Translations under genes and position numbers: made by a program
The notes under the pieces: generated by a model
What the model was told of the DNA's origin: nothing
The model's database searches: none
Seen by the model: the letters and a program-made list of their open reading frames with translations, nothing else
In this document: piece after piece, positions 62,824 through 64,000 of the stretch
Layout of the letters: each line of letters opens with the position of its first letter
How positions within the stretch are numbered: position 1 is the first letter of the stretch
NCBI RefSeq assembly: GCF_013409005.1
Contig: NZ_JACBZO010000001.1
Location: 62,001 to 126,000 of the forward strand
Direction: 5' to 3'
DNA length: 64,000 nucleotides
Source of the DNA: Demequina lutea
GTDB lineage: Bacteria > Actinomycetota > Actinomycetes > Actinomycetales > Demequinaceae

Positions 62824-63264
62824 TTAGGGCGCTTCGGTCCCCGTACCGAGAGGCGCGCGCAGCGGCCACTCGTCACCGTCGAGAACCACCTGTGCGGCGG
62901 CTCCCGTGTCAGGGTTCACCACGAGCGGTGCCAACAGATTTGCCGTGGAGGTTTGGTCCCCACCGGGGTGGACCACCGCGAGCAGCACGGCAGGCGTCGC
63001 CGCATCCAGGCCAAGGGCGGTGCGCACGCTAGCCGACACCTCGGGGGCATATCCAGGGAAGTACGCCCGTGGCGTGATCACAAACAACCGCACGCCTGGC
63101 GTTTCGAGGCTGCGCAGCGCGAACAGGAAGCCGGAATCGTCGAGCGCCGTGAGGACAAAGCGCGTCGACGTGGCCATCCCGGGAGGCGACTCCACGAAGA
63201 CGATCTCGTCGGGGAGCTCGCGCAACTTCGTGCGATCCCCGTCGATTGCGACCGCAACGCTCAT
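62824..63264 (-). CDS. fliW: Flagellar assembly factor FliW
   Basis: This 146-residue cytosolic protein binds flagellin and, in other bacteria, antagonises CsrA. The family pattern is seen in LRELPDEIVFVESPPGMATS, then FALRSLETPGVRLFVITP and AVVHPGGDQTSTANLLAPLV, with VNPDTGAAAQVVL at the end. The ATG overlaps the flgL remnant by four bases. csrA, which usually follows, is not here: the next gene is the convergent MFS exporter. Confidence 0.92.
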   Translation of the reverse strand: MSVAVAIDGDRTKLRELPDEIVFVESPPGMATSTRFVLTALDDSGFLFALRSLETPGVRLFVITPRAYFPGYAPEVSASVRTALGLDAATPAVLLAVVHPGGDQTSTANLLAPLVVNPDTGAAAQVVLDGDEWPLRAPLGTGTEAP

Positions 63265-63518
63265 CGCAGGAACTCCATGAGCGTGGGTTGCAGCACCTTC
63301 GCCGCCGCGCCAAGGGCACCGCGGTACGCGACCTGCTGCATGTTCAATTCCAAGATGGTCTCCGCCAGGTCGATGTCCTCGATGCCGGAAGTGCTGGACG
63401 CCGTGCCCTGGAGTTTGGCGGCAGTCGACCACCGAGCGTCGGACGCTCCAGAGAGGTTCGACGGCGGGTTCGCAAGCGCGTTGCGCTGAGGAATCCGCTG
63501 CGTCATTCGATGAGTCAC
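63261..63518 (-). pseudogene. flgL: Internally deleted flgL (hook-filament junction protein)
   Basis: Only 85 codons remain, against about 290 in the family. The first 20 or so residues (VTHRMTQRIPQRNALANPPS) keep the FlgL N-terminal pattern and the last 40 (IDLAETILELNMQQVAYRGA, then AAKVLQPTLMEFLR) keep the C-terminal helix. Everything between, including the exposed domain, is gone, while the frame stays open. GGAAGG precedes the GTG at 63518. Such a protein could not form the normal FlgL fold, so I call it a remnant. Confidence 0.8.
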
Positions 63519-63521
63519 GGG

Positions 63522-63726
63522 TTACCTTCCCACCAATCCTGTGCGGTTGATAAGGGCGTCAAGCATCCGGTCGACCGCCGTGAGCACGCGGGCCGCACCC
63601 TCGTAGGCCGGAAACTGAGCATGTTGATCTTCTCTTCTTCTCCATCGACTCGCGGATTGCTGCGTTGAAGGTTCTCGGCGACGCAGCGGGAGGTTTCGGA
63701 GGCGCGGTCCACCCGGAGGGACGCGT
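63522..63726 (-). pseudogene. flgK: flgK (hook-associated protein 1) C-terminal remnant with frameshift
   Basis: About 68 codons survive between flgN and flgL, where a gene of some 1.4-1.6 kb is expected. The minus strand reads VDGEEEKINMLSF, and then after loss of one base AYEGAARVLTAVDRMLDAL and INRTGLVGR, the end of FlgK. Restoring one base after TTCC (giving CAG) would rejoin the frames. There is no start codon: the remnant abuts the flgN stop. It is clearly non-functional as it stands. Confidence 0.8.
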
Positions 63727-64000
63727 CTACGTCTGAACCGAACCGCCCCTGGTGTCGGCGCTCACCGTCGCGTTCATTCCCTTGAGCGCCTCTTGAACGG
63801 CGCGCAACGACCGCGACAGCACTTCCGTATTCGAGTGGGCGAGCGCGTCGATCTGCGAGGCCACGTCCGCGAGCGCGACGTGGTGCCCGCGCAACAGGTC
63901 GTTCCACGGGCTTGGTGCGACCTTTGCGAGCTCAAGCAGCGAGGCGCCCTCGGGGACTCCCACCTCGCGCGCGGCGTCGTCCGCCTCGATCGCGCGCCCA
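63727..64000 (-). CDS. flgN: FlgN-like flagellar chaperone (N-terminus beyond window edge)
   Basis: About 91 C-terminal codons are visible; the gene enters from the right edge. Residues read GRAIEADDAAREVGVPEG, then ASLLELAKVAPSPWNDLLRG and helical sequence with SNTEVLSRSLRAVQEALKG, the pattern of the actinobacterial FlgN/FlgK-chaperone family. An internal GTG at 63963 is unlikely to be the start because the frame stays family-like upstream of it. It would normally chaperone FlgK and FlgL, both of which are broken here. Confidence 0.75.
   Translation of the reverse strand, partial: GRAIEADDAAREVGVPEGASLLELAKVAPSPWNDLLRGHHVALADVASQIDALAHSNTEVLSRSLRAVQEALKGMNATVSADTRGGSVQT

Noticed and set aside
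63522-63726. Sequencing error as sole explanation for broken flgK
   Set aside because: One missing base could be an error, but the absence of more than a kilobase of flgK and most of flgL cannot be.

Overview
The window is the chromosomal origin region of a high-GC actinobacterium, most likely a member of the Micrococcales (Cellulomonadaceae/Demequinaceae-like). The evidence is the gene order parA-rsmG-jag-yidC-yidD-rnpA-rpmH | dnaA-dnaN-recF-dciA-gyrB-gyrA, followed by DUF3566-tRNA-Ile-tRNA-Ala, crgA, a class E sortase, pabA and the pknB/pknA/pbpA/rodA/pstP/fhaB/fhaA cluster, plus a C50-carotenoid operon of the decaprenoxanthin type. The family placement is inference; the phylum is secure.

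Layout. 1-4102 (minus strand): chromosome partitioning, ribosomal RNA methylation, membrane-protein insertion, RNase P and L34, with three perfect parS sites at 512-1547. 4331-14154 (plus): replication initiation and topoisomerase genes, with oriC between dnaA and dnaN and a fourth parS-like site inside recF. 14155-23812: a block of transport and metabolic genes (nucleoside hydrolase, APC permease, SulP transporter, an ABC exporter and a four-domain CoA-disulfide-reductase-like protein). It separates gyrA from its usual neighbour, the DUF3566 gene. 23813-25092: DUF3566 protein, tRNA-Ile, tRNA-Ala. 25180-31221 (minus): ABC-2 exporter, a HipB/HipA toxin-antitoxin pair, an APH-fold kinase and a membrane protein. 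31325-34422: LysR regulator diverging from two aldo-keto reductases, with a partial copy of the lysR 3' end. 34696-39431: a histone-tail-like protein, cyclophilin, rhomboid protease, CrgA, sortase E, a small membrane protein and glutamine amidotransferase. 39704-44927 (minus): crtE-crtB-crtI-crtYe-crtYf-crtEb, each joined to the next by a 4-base overlap. 45140-53730 (minus): cell-wall growth and Ser/Thr phosphorylation operon. 54044-62765: an Fbp-type ABC importer, an FTR1-like membrane protein, a ChrB-like protein, a MarR regulator, Lgt and an MFS exporter. 62824-64000 (minus): fliW and the end of a flagellar cluster in which flgL and flgK are reduced to short remnants.

The most unusual feature is not a gene. 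A 17-base element, consensus TGGCKNNWTYYGTACCG, occurs 19 times in six clusters between 14.1 and 45.1 kb. Neighbouring copies start 41 or 42 bases apart, and the 24-25 base linkers differ. A second, 18-base element, TGGGTCAYCANGTACCCG, has the same 41/42-base period in two more clusters. At convergent gene junctions the copies face the transcript arriving from each side. One cluster lies inside crtEb, where the reading frame uses A/T-rich codons that are rare in the surrounding gene. No known element that I recognise explains this.

Other points of interest are the parS site in an insertion in recF, a BUS-like oriC layout, in-frame 15-base tandem repeats in at least four unrelated genes, a 15-bp hairpin at the binding-protein/permease junction of the importer, and the decayed flgK-flgL genes.
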